The translations under genes were made by a program, and so were the position numbers. This document shows positions 15,792-27,492 of a stretch of DNA of 63,063 nucleotides, piece after piece; position 1 is the stretch's first letter, and each line of letters starts with the position of its first letter. Source of the stretch: an uncultured Oscillospiraceae bacterium (GTDB lineage Bacteria; Bacillota; Clostridia; Oscillospirales; Oscillospiraceae); NCBI GenBank assembly GCA_947626785.1, contig CANQTO010000012.1, positions 1 through 63,063 on the forward strand. Direction: 5' to 3'. Below the pieces are notes generated by a model. The model saw nothing but the letters and a program-made list of their open reading frames with translations, was not told the origin of the DNA and did not search any database.

Positions 15792-18115
15792 GCCCGCTCC
15801 TCCACCCGGACCGCAACCACGGTCATGTCGTCCCCCACACCGTAGAGCTGCTCCGCCTCCTGGATGACGGACTTGGCCAGGGCCTTCATGTCGTCCGTCC
15901 CCTTGTTCAGCAGGGCCTTGAGCCACTCGTCCTCCGCGTCCACCAGTACCCCGTCCGAGGCGATCACCGCCGTGGAGCCGGGGCGCAGCTTCATCCGGAC
16001 CACGTCGGGGCTGATCCCGTCCCCGGCGCTGAGTCCGGCGGCCAGGGTCTCGCCCTTGATGCGGCGGATGCCCTTGCCGCTCTTCACGTAGGAGGGGGCC
16101 GCGCCGTACTTATAAAAGCAGGTCTCCCCGGTGAACAGGTCCACGCACATCAGGTCCACCGTGGCAAAGCCCCAGCTGTCCCCGCCCCGGAGGAGCAGCA
16201 CGGAATTCAAAATCTTCATGGCCACCGCCGGGTCCACCCCGGAGCGCAGGAACTTCTCCAGAATGGCGATCACCTGGCCGCTGTCCCGGGCAGCCTCGTC
16301 CCCGCAGCCCATGCCGTCGGAGAGGAGCACGCACAGCACGCCGGAGTCGGTCTTGAAGTAGCTGCCCTTGTCGCCGCTGACCCGCTCGCCCCGCTTCTTC
16401 ATGGCGGCGATGCCCACGGACACGGCCAGGGGCTCCGATTCCAGCAGCGTCATCCGGGAGCCACCCTCCGTCAACTCCGCCGGCTGGCACAGCCGCACGC
16501 CCACCACCGAGGACAGCTTCTCCAGATAGTCCTCCTCCTTGGTGAGGGGGGCCAGGCGGCCGCTCTCGATGACCACCCGCATCCGGCCGCCTCCGTCCCG
16601 GTAGACGGCGGCCTCCCCGTCGATGTTCAGGCTCTTGAGATAGCGCAGCAGCCGCCGCTCGGCCAGGGGGTCGGAGCCGTTGACGCTGCCCAGCTCGTCG
16701 GCCACGTTCCCTAAGACCGCGGCGATGTCCGCGTACTGGCCCCAGGCCAGGCTCCGGTCCTCCGCCATGCGCAGGCGCAGCTGCCGCCGGTAGGACAGGC
16801 GGCGCAGCTCCCCGTTCACCGCCGTGACGAAGGCGGGCAGGTTCAGGCACTTCTCCCTAAAATGCCCCGGCAGATCGGCCATGGTCAGCCGCCCCCGCTC
16901 CGTCATGGCCTGGGTGGCGTCGTTCATGGCCGAGAGGGTGTCCACATAGTCCGTGTTCCAGCAGCGGTTCTTGTTCTTGCAGCGGACGCAGACCTGGTCC
17001 GCCGCCCGGTCGAAGACCTTGGCGATGTTCTCGTCGTTGCAGGGCTCGGTCATGCTCCGGTTGACGACCTCAAAGAGCTCCCCGTAGGCCTCGCTCAGGT
17101 CCTTCACCCGCCGGGCCACGAAGCGCCGCAGGCCCGACTCCCCGCTGCCCTTCTCCATGTACTGGAGCATCAGGCCGGCGTGGTTTAGAAGGGAGGAGGG
17201 CAGCAGCATGAACACCACCGAGGCGCAGAAGGTCTCGAACAGGGCGCTGATGTAGATCTCCGCGTTCCAGGCGCAGACCACCGCCAGGGCGCTGGAGAGG
17301 ATGAAGGACAGCACGAAGATCACCCGCCCGTGCTTGCCGAAGACCCCGGACAGCAGCCCGCAGAAGGAATAGGACATGGTGTAGAAGGGCACGCCCAGGT
17401 GGGTCACGTCCATGGCCAGGCCCAGCACCGTCCCCACGGCGGCGCCGGTGAGCATGCCGCCCTTCATGGCCGAGGTCATCACCAGCAGCAGGGCCACGAA
17501 GCGGCCCAGGGACACCGTGTCGAACAAAACCAGCCGGGAGAAGGCCATCAGGGCGCAGGCCGCCATGATCATGGCCGAGACGCTGTGCCGCAGCTCCGCC
17601 GTCTCCGTGGCCCGCAGGCCGTTGGACAGGGCCTCCCGGAAGAAGTAGGTCCCGCCGAAGGCCAGGGCCGTCTCCAGAAACAGCTCCGCCAGCAGGGGCA
17701 CCTCCCCGGCCCCGGCGCTGAAGCTGCCCAGAAAGCCCGTCAGCGCCATCACCAGCCCCGCGGCGGCGGGCATGAAATAGCTCTGCCGGTACAGGCTCAG
17801 TTCGTGGAACACGAAGGAGATGGTGTACACCAGCACCGCCGCGGCGATGTAGCGGATGCCCCAGTCTACCCCGCCGCTGATCAGGTAGCCCAGGGAGGCC
17901 CCCGCCAGGGCGAAGACCCCCGCCAGCCCGGGCCCCGAGCAGGCCACCATGGCCATGCCGAAGGGGGCCCCGTTCTCCAATATGCGGGCGCAGGCCATCA
18001 TGAAGCCCAGGCACAGATAGATCCCGCATCGCGCCGATATCAAAAATCTCCCATCGATCCTGCCTGCCGCCGCCGCTCCGGCCGCGGCCAGTTTTCTCTG
18101 TCCTCCCATGCGCAT
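15788..18115 (-). CDS. spoIIE: Stage II sporulation protein E, PP2C-type phosphatase
   Basis: 775 residues. The N-terminal 330 residues contain about ten membrane spans. A middle cytoplasmic regulatory region with a Cys-rich stretch (VCVRCKNKNRCWNT) follows, and the C-terminal 220 residues form a PP2C/SpoIIE phosphatase domain (LCVLLSDGMGCGDEAARDSGQV, STAVIASDGVLVDAEDEWL, GVGDDMTVVAVRV). SpoIIE dephosphorylates SpoIIAA to release sigma-F in the forespore and acts in polar septation. ATG 18115 has AGGAGG 7 nt upstream; the frame extends to 18472 but that part is low quality. About 800 residues is usual for the family. Confidence 0.95.
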   Translation of the reverse strand: MRMGGQRKLAAAGAAAAGRIDGRFLISARCGIYLCLGFMMACARILENGAPFGMAMVACSGPGLAGVFALAGASLGYLISGGVDWGIRYIAAAVLVYTISFVFHELSLYRQSYFMPAAAGLVMALTGFLGSFSAGAGEVPLLAELFLETALAFGGTYFFREALSNGLRATETAELRHSVSAMIMAACALMAFSRLVLFDTVSLGRFVALLLVMTSAMKGGMLTGAAVGTVLGLAMDVTHLGVPFYTMSYSFCGLLSGVFGKHGRVIFVLSFILSSALAVVCAWNAEIYISALFETFCASVVFMLLPSSLLNHAGLMLQYMEKGSGESGLRRFVARRVKDLSEAYGELFEVVNRSMTEPCNDENIAKVFDRAADQVCVRCKNKNRCWNTDYVDTLSAMNDATQAMTERGRLTMADLPGHFREKCLNLPAFVTAVNGELRRLSYRRQLRLRMAEDRSLAWGQYADIAAVLGNVADELGSVNGSDPLAERRLLRYLKSLNIDGEAAVYRDGGGRMRVVIESGRLAPLTKEEDYLEKLSSVVGVRLCQPAELTEGGSRMTLLESEPLAVSVGIAAMKKRGERVSGDKGSYFKTDSGVLCVLLSDGMGCGDEAARDSGQVIAILEKFLRSGVDPAVAMKILNSVLLLRGGDSWGFATVDLMCVDLFTGETCFYKYGAAPSYVKSGKGIRRIKGETLAAGLSAGDGISPDVVRMKLRPGSTAVIASDGVLVDAEDEWLKALLNKGTDDMKALAKSVIQEAEQLYGVGDDMTVVAVRVEERA

Positions 18116-18130
18116 AGCATCGCCTCCTAA

Positions 18131-18168
18131 GTTTACATAAGGTAAACATATTATAATTTTGTCACCGG
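18131..18168 (-). promoter_or_regulatory. spoIIE promoter region with inverted repeat
   Basis: On the minus strand a TATAAT (18155-18150) lies directly before an inverted repeat GTTTAC-N5-GTAAAC (18131-18147). Just upstream, TGACAAA resembles the Spo0A box TGNCGAA with one mismatch. No -35 at normal spacing is seen, consistent with an activated promoter. The Spo0A assignment is tentative. Confidence 0.4.
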
Positions 18169-18312
18169 AAAAAGCGCGTCGCACGGCGCTGTAGGATTTG
18201 AGCGTTTCCCTGTGAGAAATGGGCGGAAATACCGGGGACAGGGCAGGGGGAGAGCTTATGCCGGCGGAGCGGGATTTTTTTATCCGAGCTGAGTTTGCTT
18301 TACGACTTTGTA

Positions 18313-18341
18313 TTGAAAGTCCCGGGAAAAAGGAGTATAAT
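18313..18341 (+). promoter_or_regulatory. Promoter for ybaK-uvrA
   Basis: TTGAAA (18313-18318), 17-bp spacer, TATAAT (18336-18341), 54 bp before the ybaK start. Confidence 0.75.
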
Positions 18342-18394
18342 GATACGACTTGTAAGCGATCGAGAGAGCCGAAGACAAAAGGGGGAGAGATCAG

Positions 18395-18880
18395 ATGGCC
18401 GAACAGAAAACGAACGTGATGCGCCTTCTGGACCAGAAGAAGATCTGGTACGCCGCCCACGAGTATCCCCACGGGGACGAGGCGGTGGACGGGCGCACGG
18501 TGGCCGCCATGACGGGCCGGGACCCGGCCCAGGTGTTTAAGACCTTAGTCGCCAAAGGGGCCAGCGGGAAGCCCTACGTGTTCGTCATCCCGGTGGACGC
18601 GGAGCTGGAGCTGAAAAAGGCGGCCAAGGCGGTGCGGGAGAAATCCGTCGCCATGCTGCCGGTGAGCCAGCTTCTGGGCCTGACCGGCTATGTGCGGGGC
18701 GGCTGCTCCCCCATCGGCATGAAAAAGCGCTACCCCACGGTGCTCCATGAGAGCGCGGCGGAGCAGGAGACGATCCTGGTCAGCGCCGGGCGCATCGGCA
18801 GCCAGGTGGAGCTTAAGCCGGGGGACCTGCTGGCCCTCACCGGCGGCAGCACGGCGGATATCGCGGCAAAGGAAGATTAG
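18395..18880 (+). CDS. ybaK: YbaK/EbsC-family Cys-tRNA(Pro) deacylase
   Basis: 161 residues, the full length of a YbaK domain. Visible features are [13 protein letters not shown], the conserved Lys region ([16 protein letters not shown]) and the [20 protein letters not shown] segment typical of the family. It hydrolyses mischarged Cys-tRNA(Pro) in trans. The gene lies 8 bp before uvrA and shares its promoter. SD GGGGGAGA precedes the ATG. Confidence 0.92.
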   Translation: MAEQKTNVMRLLDQKKIWYAAHEYPHGDEAVDGRTVAAMTGRDPAQVFKTLVAKGASGKPYVFVIPVDAELELKKAAKAVREKSVAMLPVSQLLGLTGYVRGGCSPIGMKKRYPTVLHESAAEQETILVSAGRIGSQVELKPGDLLALTGGSTADIAAKED

Positions 18881-18887
18881 ACTTTTT

Positions 18888-21719
<2,832 letters not shown>

Positions 21720-21732
21720 GATCGAAGAATAA

Positions 21733-21752
21733 GCCGGGGCGTCAGCCCCGGC
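21733..21752 (+). other. GC hairpin between uvrA and recD2
   Basis: GCCGGGGC, loop GTCA, GCCCCGGC, with no T-run. It may affect mRNA processing or weakly attenuate readthrough from uvrA into recD2. Confidence 0.4.
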
Positions 21753-21768
21753 GGAAGGGAAACAGCCC

Positions 21769-23988
21769 ATGGACCAGCAGGAATTGATCGAGCTGTCCGG
21801 CACGGTGGATTCGGTCATCTATAAAAATGAGGCCAACGGCTACACCGTCCTGCGCCTGCGGGACGGGGACGACCAGCGCGTCACCGTGGTGGGCTGCTTC
21901 CCCTATGCGGCCCCCGGGGAGACCATGCTCCTCACCGGCTTCTGGAGCACCCACAGCGTCCACGGGCGGCAGTTCAAGGCCGAGTTTGCCCAGCGGCTGA
22001 TGCCCTCCGGGGCCAAGGCCATCTATGAGTACCTGGCCGGAGGCGCGGTGCGGGGCATCGGCCCCGCCACCGCCGCCCTGCTGGTGGACCGCTTCGGGGA
22101 CAAGACCCTGGAGGTGCTGGAGCGCTCCCCGGAGCAGCTGGCCGCCATCAAGGGCATCAGTGCCGCCAAGGCCGAGCAGATGAGCAAGAGCTTCCGCAGC
22201 CAGGCGGGGGTGCGGCGGCTGATGGAGTATGTCTGCTCCTTCGGCCTGCGGCCCGTGCTGGCTATGCGGCTGTATAAATACTATGGGCCCGAGGCCCTGG
22301 AGCTGCTGAGGAACAACCCCTATATCCTGGCCGCCGCCCACATCGGCGGCAGTTTCGCCGAGGCGGATACCCTGGCTATGGCCGAGGGCGTGGACAGCCG
22401 CAGCCGGGACCGGATCGACGCCGCGGTGGTGTTCGAGCTGGCCCACAACTCCGGCAACGGCCACTGCTTCATCCCCCGGGACAAGCTGGCCGCCGCCACC
22501 TGCCAGCTCATCGGCGTGGAGGCGGAGGACGCGGAGGAGAGCATCGACCGGCTGGCGGAGAACGGGCGGCTGGTGCAGGAGGAGGCCGCCGGCGTTCTGG
22601 CCTGCTACCTGCCGGAGCTCTACGAGGCGGAGAAGGACGCGGCCGAGCGTCTGGCCCGCATGTGCGGGAAAAAATCCCGGCAGCGGGCGGACCTGCCGAA
22701 GCTGATCGGGGAGCTGGAGTCCCGCCTGGGGATCCATTATGCTCAGCGGCAGAAGGAGACTTTGCGCCTGGCCCTGGAAAACCAGCTGCTGGTCATCACC
22801 GGCGGGCCGGGGACCGGCAAGACCACCTCCATCCGGGCCATCCTGGCCCTCTACGACCGGCTGGGCTACAAGACCCTGCTCACCGCCCCCACCGGCCGGG
22901 CCGCCAAGCGCATGACGGAGCTGACCGGCCGGGAGGCCGCCACCGTCCACCGGCTGCTGGAGGCCAAGTTCGACGAGGACGGGGAAAAGGTGGTCTTCAG
23001 CAAAAACGAGAAGGACCGGCTGGACTGCGACGCGGTGATCCTGGACGAGGCGTCAATGGTTGACATAACTTTGATGGACGCCCTGCTCCGGGCCATGCCG
23101 CCGGAGGCCCGGCTGCTGATGGTGGGGGACGCGGACCAGCTGCCCTCGGTGGGGCCGGGGAACGTGTTCTCGGCCATCATCCGCAGCGGCACGGTGCAGA
23201 CCGTGCGCCTGACGGAGATCTTCCGGCAGAACGAGGGCAGCCGCATCGTGCGCAACGCCCACATGATCAACCGGGGGGAGCACCCGGACCTGTCGGAGAA
23301 CGCGGGGGACTTCTTCCGCCTGCGCCGCCTGGAGGCGGCCGGCTCCGTGGAGACCATCGCGGAGCTCTGCGCCGTGCGCCTGCCGGGGAAGATGGGCATC
23401 CCGCCCCAGGACATCCAGGTGCTCACGCCCACCCGCCGGGGGGAGCTGGGCACCGCCAATCTGAACAAACGCCTTCAGGCGGCCCTGAACCCGCCGTCCA
23501 AGGAAAAGCGGGAGAAGGCTTTCGGGGAGGCTGTCTTCCGGGAGGGGGACCGGGTCATGCAGATCCGGAATAATTACGACATCCTCTGGCGCAACGCGGC
23601 CAACACCCTCACCGGCTCCGGCATCTACAACGGGGACATCGGCCGCATCCTGAGCATCGATCCGGACGCGGAGACCGTGACCGTGGACTTTGACGGGCGC
23701 ATCGCCTATTACGGCTTCGACGCCCTCATCGAGCTGGAGCACGCCTGGGCCATGACGGTCCATAAGGCCCAGGGCAGCGAGTATAGGGCGGTGATCCTGG
23801 CCCTGGGGCAGAGCTCCCAGATGCTGCTGACCCGGGACGTGCTGTACACGGCGGTGACCCGGGCCAAGGAGCTGCTGATCCTGGTGGGGGACGACCGGAC
23901 TGCCTACCAGATGATCGACAACTTCCGCCAGACCAAGCGCTACAACGCCCTGCGCTACCGGCTGCGAAAGCTGTGCGGCGCGTCATGA
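21769..23988 (+). CDS. recD2: RecD2-type SF1B DNA helicase
   Basis: 739 residues. An N-terminal OB-like region and helix-hairpin-helix repeats (GIGPATAALLVDRFGDKTLEVL, KGISAAKAEQMSK) precede the helicase core with Walker A GGPGTGKTTSI near residue 345, DEASMVD, the Q-GD motif VGDADQLPSVGPG and C-terminal motif VHKAQGSEYRAVIL. The HhH region and absence of RecB/RecC mark it as RecD2 rather than RecD. A 5'-3' helicase implicated in DNA repair. The stop overlaps comF as ATGA. Confidence 0.92.
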   Translation: MDQQELIELSGTVDSVIYKNEANGYTVLRLRDGDDQRVTVVGCFPYAAPGETMLLTGFWSTHSVHGRQFKAEFAQRLMPSGAKAIYEYLAGGAVRGIGPATAALLVDRFGDKTLEVLERSPEQLAAIKGISAAKAEQMSKSFRSQAGVRRLMEYVCSFGLRPVLAMRLYKYYGPEALELLRNNPYILAAAHIGGSFAEADTLAMAEGVDSRSRDRIDAAVVFELAHNSGNGHCFIPRDKLAAATCQLIGVEAEDAEESIDRLAENGRLVQEEAAGVLACYLPELYEAEKDAAERLARMCGKKSRQRADLPKLIGELESRLGIHYAQRQKETLRLALENQLLVITGGPGTGKTTSIRAILALYDRLGYKTLLTAPTGRAAKRMTELTGREAATVHRLLEAKFDEDGEKVVFSKNEKDRLDCDAVILDEASMVDITLMDALLRAMPPEARLLMVGDADQLPSVGPGNVFSAIIRSGTVQTVRLTEIFRQNEGSRIVRNAHMINRGEHPDLSENAGDFFRLRRLEAAGSVETIAELCAVRLPGKMGIPPQDIQVLTPTRRGELGTANLNKRLQAALNPPSKEKREKAFGEAVFREGDRVMQIRNNYDILWRNAANTLTGSGIYNGDIGRILSIDPDAETVTVDFDGRIAYYGFDALIELEHAWAMTVHKAQGSEYRAVILALGQSSQMLLTRDVLYTAVTRAKELLILVGDDRTAYQMIDNFRQTKRYNALRYRLRKLCGAS

Positions 23989-24635
23989 GGCTGCTCGACG
24001 CTCTGCTGGAGCTGGTCTATCCCAGCCGCTGCGCCTTCTGCCGCCGCCTGACCGGCGGCGGGCAGCTGTGCAAGAGCTGCGCGGCGGAGCTGCCCCGGAC
24101 CGAGGGCGCCCTCCAGCGGCAGAGCTTTCCCCATGTGGAGCTCTGCGTGGCCCCGCTGTACTACGAGGGGGACGTGCGCCGCTCCCTGCTGCGCTATAAA
24201 TTCGGCGGCATGCGGCACTATTGGAAGATTTACTGTGAATTTTTATCGAAATGTGTTGACGGGAACGAAATTTCCTGCGATATTATTACATGGACGCCCT
24301 TGAGCCGCCGCAGGCTCCGCCGGCGGGGCTATGACCAGGCCCGGTTGCTGGCGGAGGGCCTGGCCGCGAGGCTGGGCCTGGAGTGCGCGCCGCTGCTGAA
24401 AAAGGTCCGGGACAACCCGGCCCAGTCCTCCATGGGCGGCGCGGCCCGGAGAAGGGCCAACGTCTCCGGCGTCTACGCCGCCCTGGACCCGGAGCGGGCG
24501 CGGGGGAAGCGGGTGCTGCTGGTGGACGACATCGTCACCACCGGGGCCACCCTCTCCGAGTGCGCCGCCGTTCTGCGCCGGGCGGGGGCAAAGTCCGTGT
24601 CCGCCGCGGCCGTAGCCCGGCGGCGGGATCAATAA
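23985..24635 (+). CDS. comF: ComF-family phosphoribosyltransferase-like protein
   Basis: 216 residues: an N-terminal zinc finger (YPSRCAFC ... LCKSC) and a C-terminal phosphoribosyltransferase domain with the PRPP loop VLLVDDIVTTGATLSECAAVL. ComF proteins are needed for transformation in Bacillus and Haemophilus, though many species keep the gene without known competence. The start is the ATG of the ATGA overlap with recD2; a GTG 12 bp earlier is less likely. Confidence 0.92.
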   Translation: MRLLDALLELVYPSRCAFCRRLTGGGQLCKSCAAELPRTEGALQRQSFPHVELCVAPLYYEGDVRRSLLRYKFGGMRHYWKIYCEFLSKCVDGNEISCDIITWTPLSRRRLRRRGYDQARLLAEGLAARLGLECAPLLKKVRDNPAQSSMGGAARRRANVSGVYAALDPERARGKRVLLVDDIVTTGATLSECAAVLRRAGAKSVSAAAVARRRDQ

Positions 24636-24685
24636 CTTGACTTTTTCCGCGAAAAACGCGAATCATACAGATGAGGTGAGTCTCT

Positions 24686-25717
24686 ATGCTGATTTTTGAG
24701 AGAGATATAGCCGTCGATATGGGCACGGCTACCACGATGCTCTTCGAGCAGGGCCGGGGCGTGGTCTCCCGGGAGCCTACGGTCGTGGCGTTGGATAAAT
24801 ACACCCGCAAGATCGTGAAGGTGGGCCAGGAGGCCCAGAAGATGCTGGGCCGGACGCCGGCCAATATCGTCGCCATCCACCCGGTCAGCGCCGGCGTCAT
24901 CTCGGACTACGAGATGGCCGCCCAGATGCTCAAGCAGCTGGTCAGCGGTATCACCTCCTTCAGCCTCTTCAAGCCCTGCGTGCTGGCCTGCGTACCCAGT
25001 AGCATCACCGGCGTGGAGGAGCGGGCCATGATCGACGCCTGCATCGAGGCCGGAGCCCGGAAGGTCTACCTGCTGGAGACCGCCGTGGCTACCGCCGTGG
25101 GCGCCGGTGTGGACATCTCCAAGCCCGACGGACACATGATCATCGACATCGGCGGCGGCACCACCGAGATCGCCGTGGTCTCCAGCGGCGGCGTGGTGGA
25201 GTGCGAGTCCATCAAGGTAGCCGGGGCCAGCTTCGACGAGTCCATCGTCAAATTCGTCCGCCGGAAGCACGATATGCTCATCGGCCTGAGCGCGGCAGAG
25301 GAGCTCAAGCGCAGCATCGGCTGCGTGATCCAGCGGCCGGACGCCGCCCCGGAGGAGGTCAAGGGCCGGAACCTGGCCAACGGCCTGCCCAAGACCGTGA
25401 CCATCGCGCCGGGCGAGCTCATCGAGGCCTTTGTGGAGCCCATGAACCATATCCTGGACGCCATCCACACGGTGCTGGAGCGGACGCCGCCCCAGCTGGT
25501 AGGAGACCTGGACAGAAACGGCATCATCATGTCCGGCGGCGGCAGCCTGATCTACGGCATCGACCGGCTCATCGAGCGCAGCACCGGTATCCGCACCGCC
25601 GTGGTGGACGATGCTGTGTCCTGCGCCGCCTATGGCGCGGGCAAGATGCTCAAGCGCCTGGACGATATGAATGACGGCATGATGAATTTCTACCGCCGCC
25701 GGCAGCTGAAGGGCTGA
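24686..25717 (+). CDS. mreB: Rod-shape determining actin homolog MreB/Mbl
   Basis: 343 residues with actin-fold nucleotide motifs: phosphate 1 VDMGTATTML near residue 10, phosphate 2 IIDIGGGTTEIAVV near residue 152, adenosine motif IIMSGGGSLIYGIDRLI near residue 282. It forms membrane-associated filaments that guide cell wall synthesis. mreC and mreD do not follow, so this copy is detached from the usual mreBCD cluster and may be the Mbl/MreBH-like paralog. SD GATGAGGTGAG. Confidence 0.93.
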   Translation: MLIFERDIAVDMGTATTMLFEQGRGVVSREPTVVALDKYTRKIVKVGQEAQKMLGRTPANIVAIHPVSAGVISDYEMAAQMLKQLVSGITSFSLFKPCVLACVPSSITGVEERAMIDACIEAGARKVYLLETAVATAVGAGVDISKPDGHMIIDIGGGTTEIAVVSSGGVVECESIKVAGASFDESIVKFVRRKHDMLIGLSAAEELKRSIGCVIQRPDAAPEEVKGRNLANGLPKTVTIAPGELIEAFVEPMNHILDAIHTVLERTPPQLVGDLDRNGIIMSGGGSLIYGIDRLIERSTGIRTAVVDDAVSCAAYGAGKMLKRLDDMNDGMMNFYRRRQLKG

Positions 25718-25724
25718 GCTAGAG

Positions 25725-25750
25725 GTATACTGTGAAAATTCACAGTATAC
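25725..25750. repeat. 26-bp perfect palindrome, probable terminator
   Basis: GTATACTGTGAA and TTCACAGTATAC flank AA, so all 26 bases are palindromic; TTATAAAA follows. It sits 7 bp after mreB and can form a hairpin in either transcript direction. A related GTATACTGT lies in the hairpin after rsgA (near 42817). Confidence 0.55.
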
Positions 25751-25802
25751 TTATAAAACGGCGTACCGCTCGCCGCTAAAGCGGCAACCGCGGCACATGC
25801 CT

Positions 25803-25876
25803 AAAATCTCCATTCAGCCGCAGTTGGAGATTTTCATGGCTATTTGTGCTGCCGACACTGCGGCAGAATGGAGATT
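25803..25876 (+). promoter_or_regulatory. Two mutually exclusive stems ahead of ispD
   Basis: Stem A pairs AAAATCTCCA (25803-25812) with TGGAGATTTT (25825-25834). Stem B pairs 25805-25824 with 25857-25876, 20 bp with one mismatch. Both use AATCTCCA, so only one can form. The 3' arm of stem B contains the ispD ribosome binding site GGAGA (25870-25874), six bases before the ATG at 25880. This is the geometry of a translational switch. The ligand, if any, is unknown, and a repeat-derived origin is also possible. Confidence 0.5.
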
Positions 25877-25879
25877 GTT

Positions 25880-26611
25880 ATGGTTTTACGCAAGCTCTTT
25901 GGCGGCAAAAAGGAGACCCCGCCCCGCTGCTCAGCGGTGATCGTGGCGGGGGGCAGCTCCCTGCGCATGGGGACGGATAAGCTGGAGGCCGTGCTGGGCA
26001 AGGAGAGCGTCCTGCTGCGGACCCTGCGGGTCTTCCAGAACTCGGAGCTGGTGGAGGAGATCGTGCTGGTGACCCGGGAGGACAAGCTGGAGCAGACGGC
26101 CGCCCTGGTCCACGACAGCGGCCTGAGCAAGGTCAGCAAGGTGATCTGCGGCGGGAAGACCCGGGCAGAGTCCGCTCTGGCGGGGGTCAGCGAGGTGGAC
26201 CGGAAGGCGGAGCTGATCGCCATCCACGACGCGGCCCGGCCCCTGGTGACGGAGGATGTGATCCTCCGGGCGGTGTACGCGGCCCGGGACTACGGCGCCG
26301 CCGTGCCCGTGGTGAAGAGCCCGGACACCCTCAAGAGCGTGGACAGCAAGGGCTTTGTCACCGGCACCGTGGACCGGGAGAGCACCGTCCGGGTGCAGAC
26401 GCCCCAGGTCTTTAAGGCGGAGCTCATCAAGGGCGCGCTGACCAAGGCGGTCAGGGAGGGCCTGCCCATCACGGACGACTGCGCCGCCGTGGAGCTGCTG
26501 GGCGTCAAATGCCGGACCGTGCTGGGGGACGAGGACAACCTGAAGCTGACAAGCCCCCGGGACATGCTCCTGGCCCAGGCCATTTTGAAGGACAGGGGGG
26601 ACTGGCTTTGA
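25880..26611 (+). CDS. ispD: 2-C-methyl-D-erythritol 4-phosphate cytidylyltransferase
   Basis: 243 residues. The nucleotidyltransferase motif [26 protein letters not shown] near residue 15, IHDAARPLV, and [11 protein letters not shown] near the C-terminus are diagnostic. It makes CDP-ME in the non-mevalonate isoprenoid pathway. ATG 25880 is chosen because GGAGA lies 5 nt upstream; an in-frame ATG (25868) precedes that site. The stop overlaps ispF as TTGA, coupling two steps of the pathway. Confidence 0.93.
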   Translation: MVLRKLFGGKKETPPRCSAVIVAGGSSLRMGTDKLEAVLGKESVLLRTLRVFQNSELVEEIVLVTREDKLEQTAALVHDSGLSKVSKVICGGKTRAESALAGVSEVDRKAELIAIHDAARPLVTEDVILRAVYAARDYGAAVPVVKSPDTLKSVDSKGFVTGTVDRESTVRVQTPQVFKAELIKGALTKAVREGLPITDDCAAVELLGVKCRTVLGDEDNLKLTSPRDMLLAQAILKDRGDWL

Positions 26612-27078
26612 GGATCGGCCACGGCTATGACGTGCACCGGCTGACGGAGGGCCGCCGCCTGATCCTGGGCGGGGTGGAGATCCCCTGGGAGAAGGGCCTG
26701 CTGGGCCATTCGGACGCGGATGTGCTGACCCACGCGCTGATGGACGCCCTGCTGGGCGCCGCCGCCCTGGGGGACATCGGCCATCTCTTTCCGGATAATG
26801 ACGGGCGCTACCTGGGCGCGGACAGCGTGGAGCTGCTGCGGCAGGTGATGGCGCTGCTTGGAGAGAAGGGCTTTTCGGTCTCCAATGTGGACTGCACCGT
26901 CATCGCCCAGCGGCCGAAGCTTGCGCCCCATATCCCTCAGATGCGCCGCATCCTGGCCCAGGCTATGGGCCTGGACCCAAGCCGCGTCAGCGTCAAGGCC
27001 ACCACCGAGGAGGGCCTGGGCTTTTCCGGCGAGGGCCTGGGCATCGCCGCCCACGCGGTGGCGCTGCTGAACGAATAA
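26608..27078 (+). CDS. ispF: 2-C-methyl-D-erythritol 2,4-cyclodiphosphate synthase
   Basis: 156 residues. The TTG start at 26608 overlaps the ispD stop and gives the canonical N-terminus [11 protein letters not shown] with metal ligands D and [32 protein letters not shown] carries the third ligand, and [22 protein letters not shown] ends the protein. It forms the cyclic diphosphate MEcPP from CDP-ME 2-phosphate. Longer upstream reading frame lies wholly within ispD. Confidence 0.95.
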   Translation: MRIGHGYDVHRLTEGRRLILGGVEIPWEKGLLGHSDADVLTHALMDALLGAAALGDIGHLFPDNDGRYLGADSVELLRQVMALLGEKGFSVSNVDCTVIAQRPKLAPHIPQMRRILAQAMGLDPSRVSVKATTEEGLGFSGEGLGIAAHAVALLNE

Positions 27079-27130
27079 CATATCGACCGCTCCCGCATAG
27101 GATAGTATATCCGTGCGTGCGGCTGCCTGC

Positions 27131-27160
27131 GGGCCCCCGGCATGGTCGTGCCGGGGGCCC
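27131..27160. other. Strong GC hairpin after ispF
   Basis: GGGCCCCCGGCA (27131-27142), loop TGGTCG, TGCCGGGGGCCC (27149-27160): 12 perfect GC-rich pairs with no T-run. It lies between ispF and the DUF3343 gene and may stop or slow transcription, or protect the ispF 3' end. A small palindrome GGATAGTATATCC (near 27101) lies just before it. Confidence 0.5.
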
Positions 27161-27240
27161 CGCCGCGTGTGCGGGTCACTATGCCTTATACCCGCCGGAG
27201 GCTCTTTGCGGAGCTGCCCGGCGGCTGATTGGAGCGAACT

Positions 27241-27492
27241 ATGACGCAGTATTATATCATGTGCCGCTCGCTCACCGCCGCCCAGAGATCGGCGCGGCTG
27301 CTGGAGCGTTCCGGCATCACGGCGGTGGTCGTCAAAGCGCCCCAGGGACTGAGCAGCAGCGGCTGCGGTTACGCCGTGCTGCTGCGCCGGCGCTTTGACG
27401 AGGCCGTGGCACTGCTGAAGAGAAACGAGCTGCTGCGGGGAAAGCTGTTCAGCCGTTCCGACGAGGGAGAGTTTACGGAGGTGCGGCCGTGA
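27241..27492 (+). CDS. DUF3343 protein, putative Se/S carrier
   Basis: 83 residues. The sequence MCRSLTAAQRSARLLERSGITAVVVKAPQGLSSSGCGYAV matches the DUF3343 layout with a conserved Cys in a Gly-rich turn (SSSGCGYAV). The family is annotated as a possible selenium/sulfur carrier because of its neighbours. Here the next gene is a cysteine desulfurase-like enzyme whose GTG start overlaps this stop. ATG 27241 has GGAG 6 nt upstream. Confidence 0.82.
   Translation: MTQYYIMCRSLTAAQRSARLLERSGITAVVVKAPQGLSSSGCGYAVLLRRRFDEAVALLKRNELLRGKLFSRSDEGEFTEVRP

Noticed and set aside
25844-25879. Upstream TTG start for ispD giving a Cys-rich N-terminus
   Set aside because: No ribosome site, and the segment lies in the leader stem; the IspD family starts close to the AVIVAGG motif.
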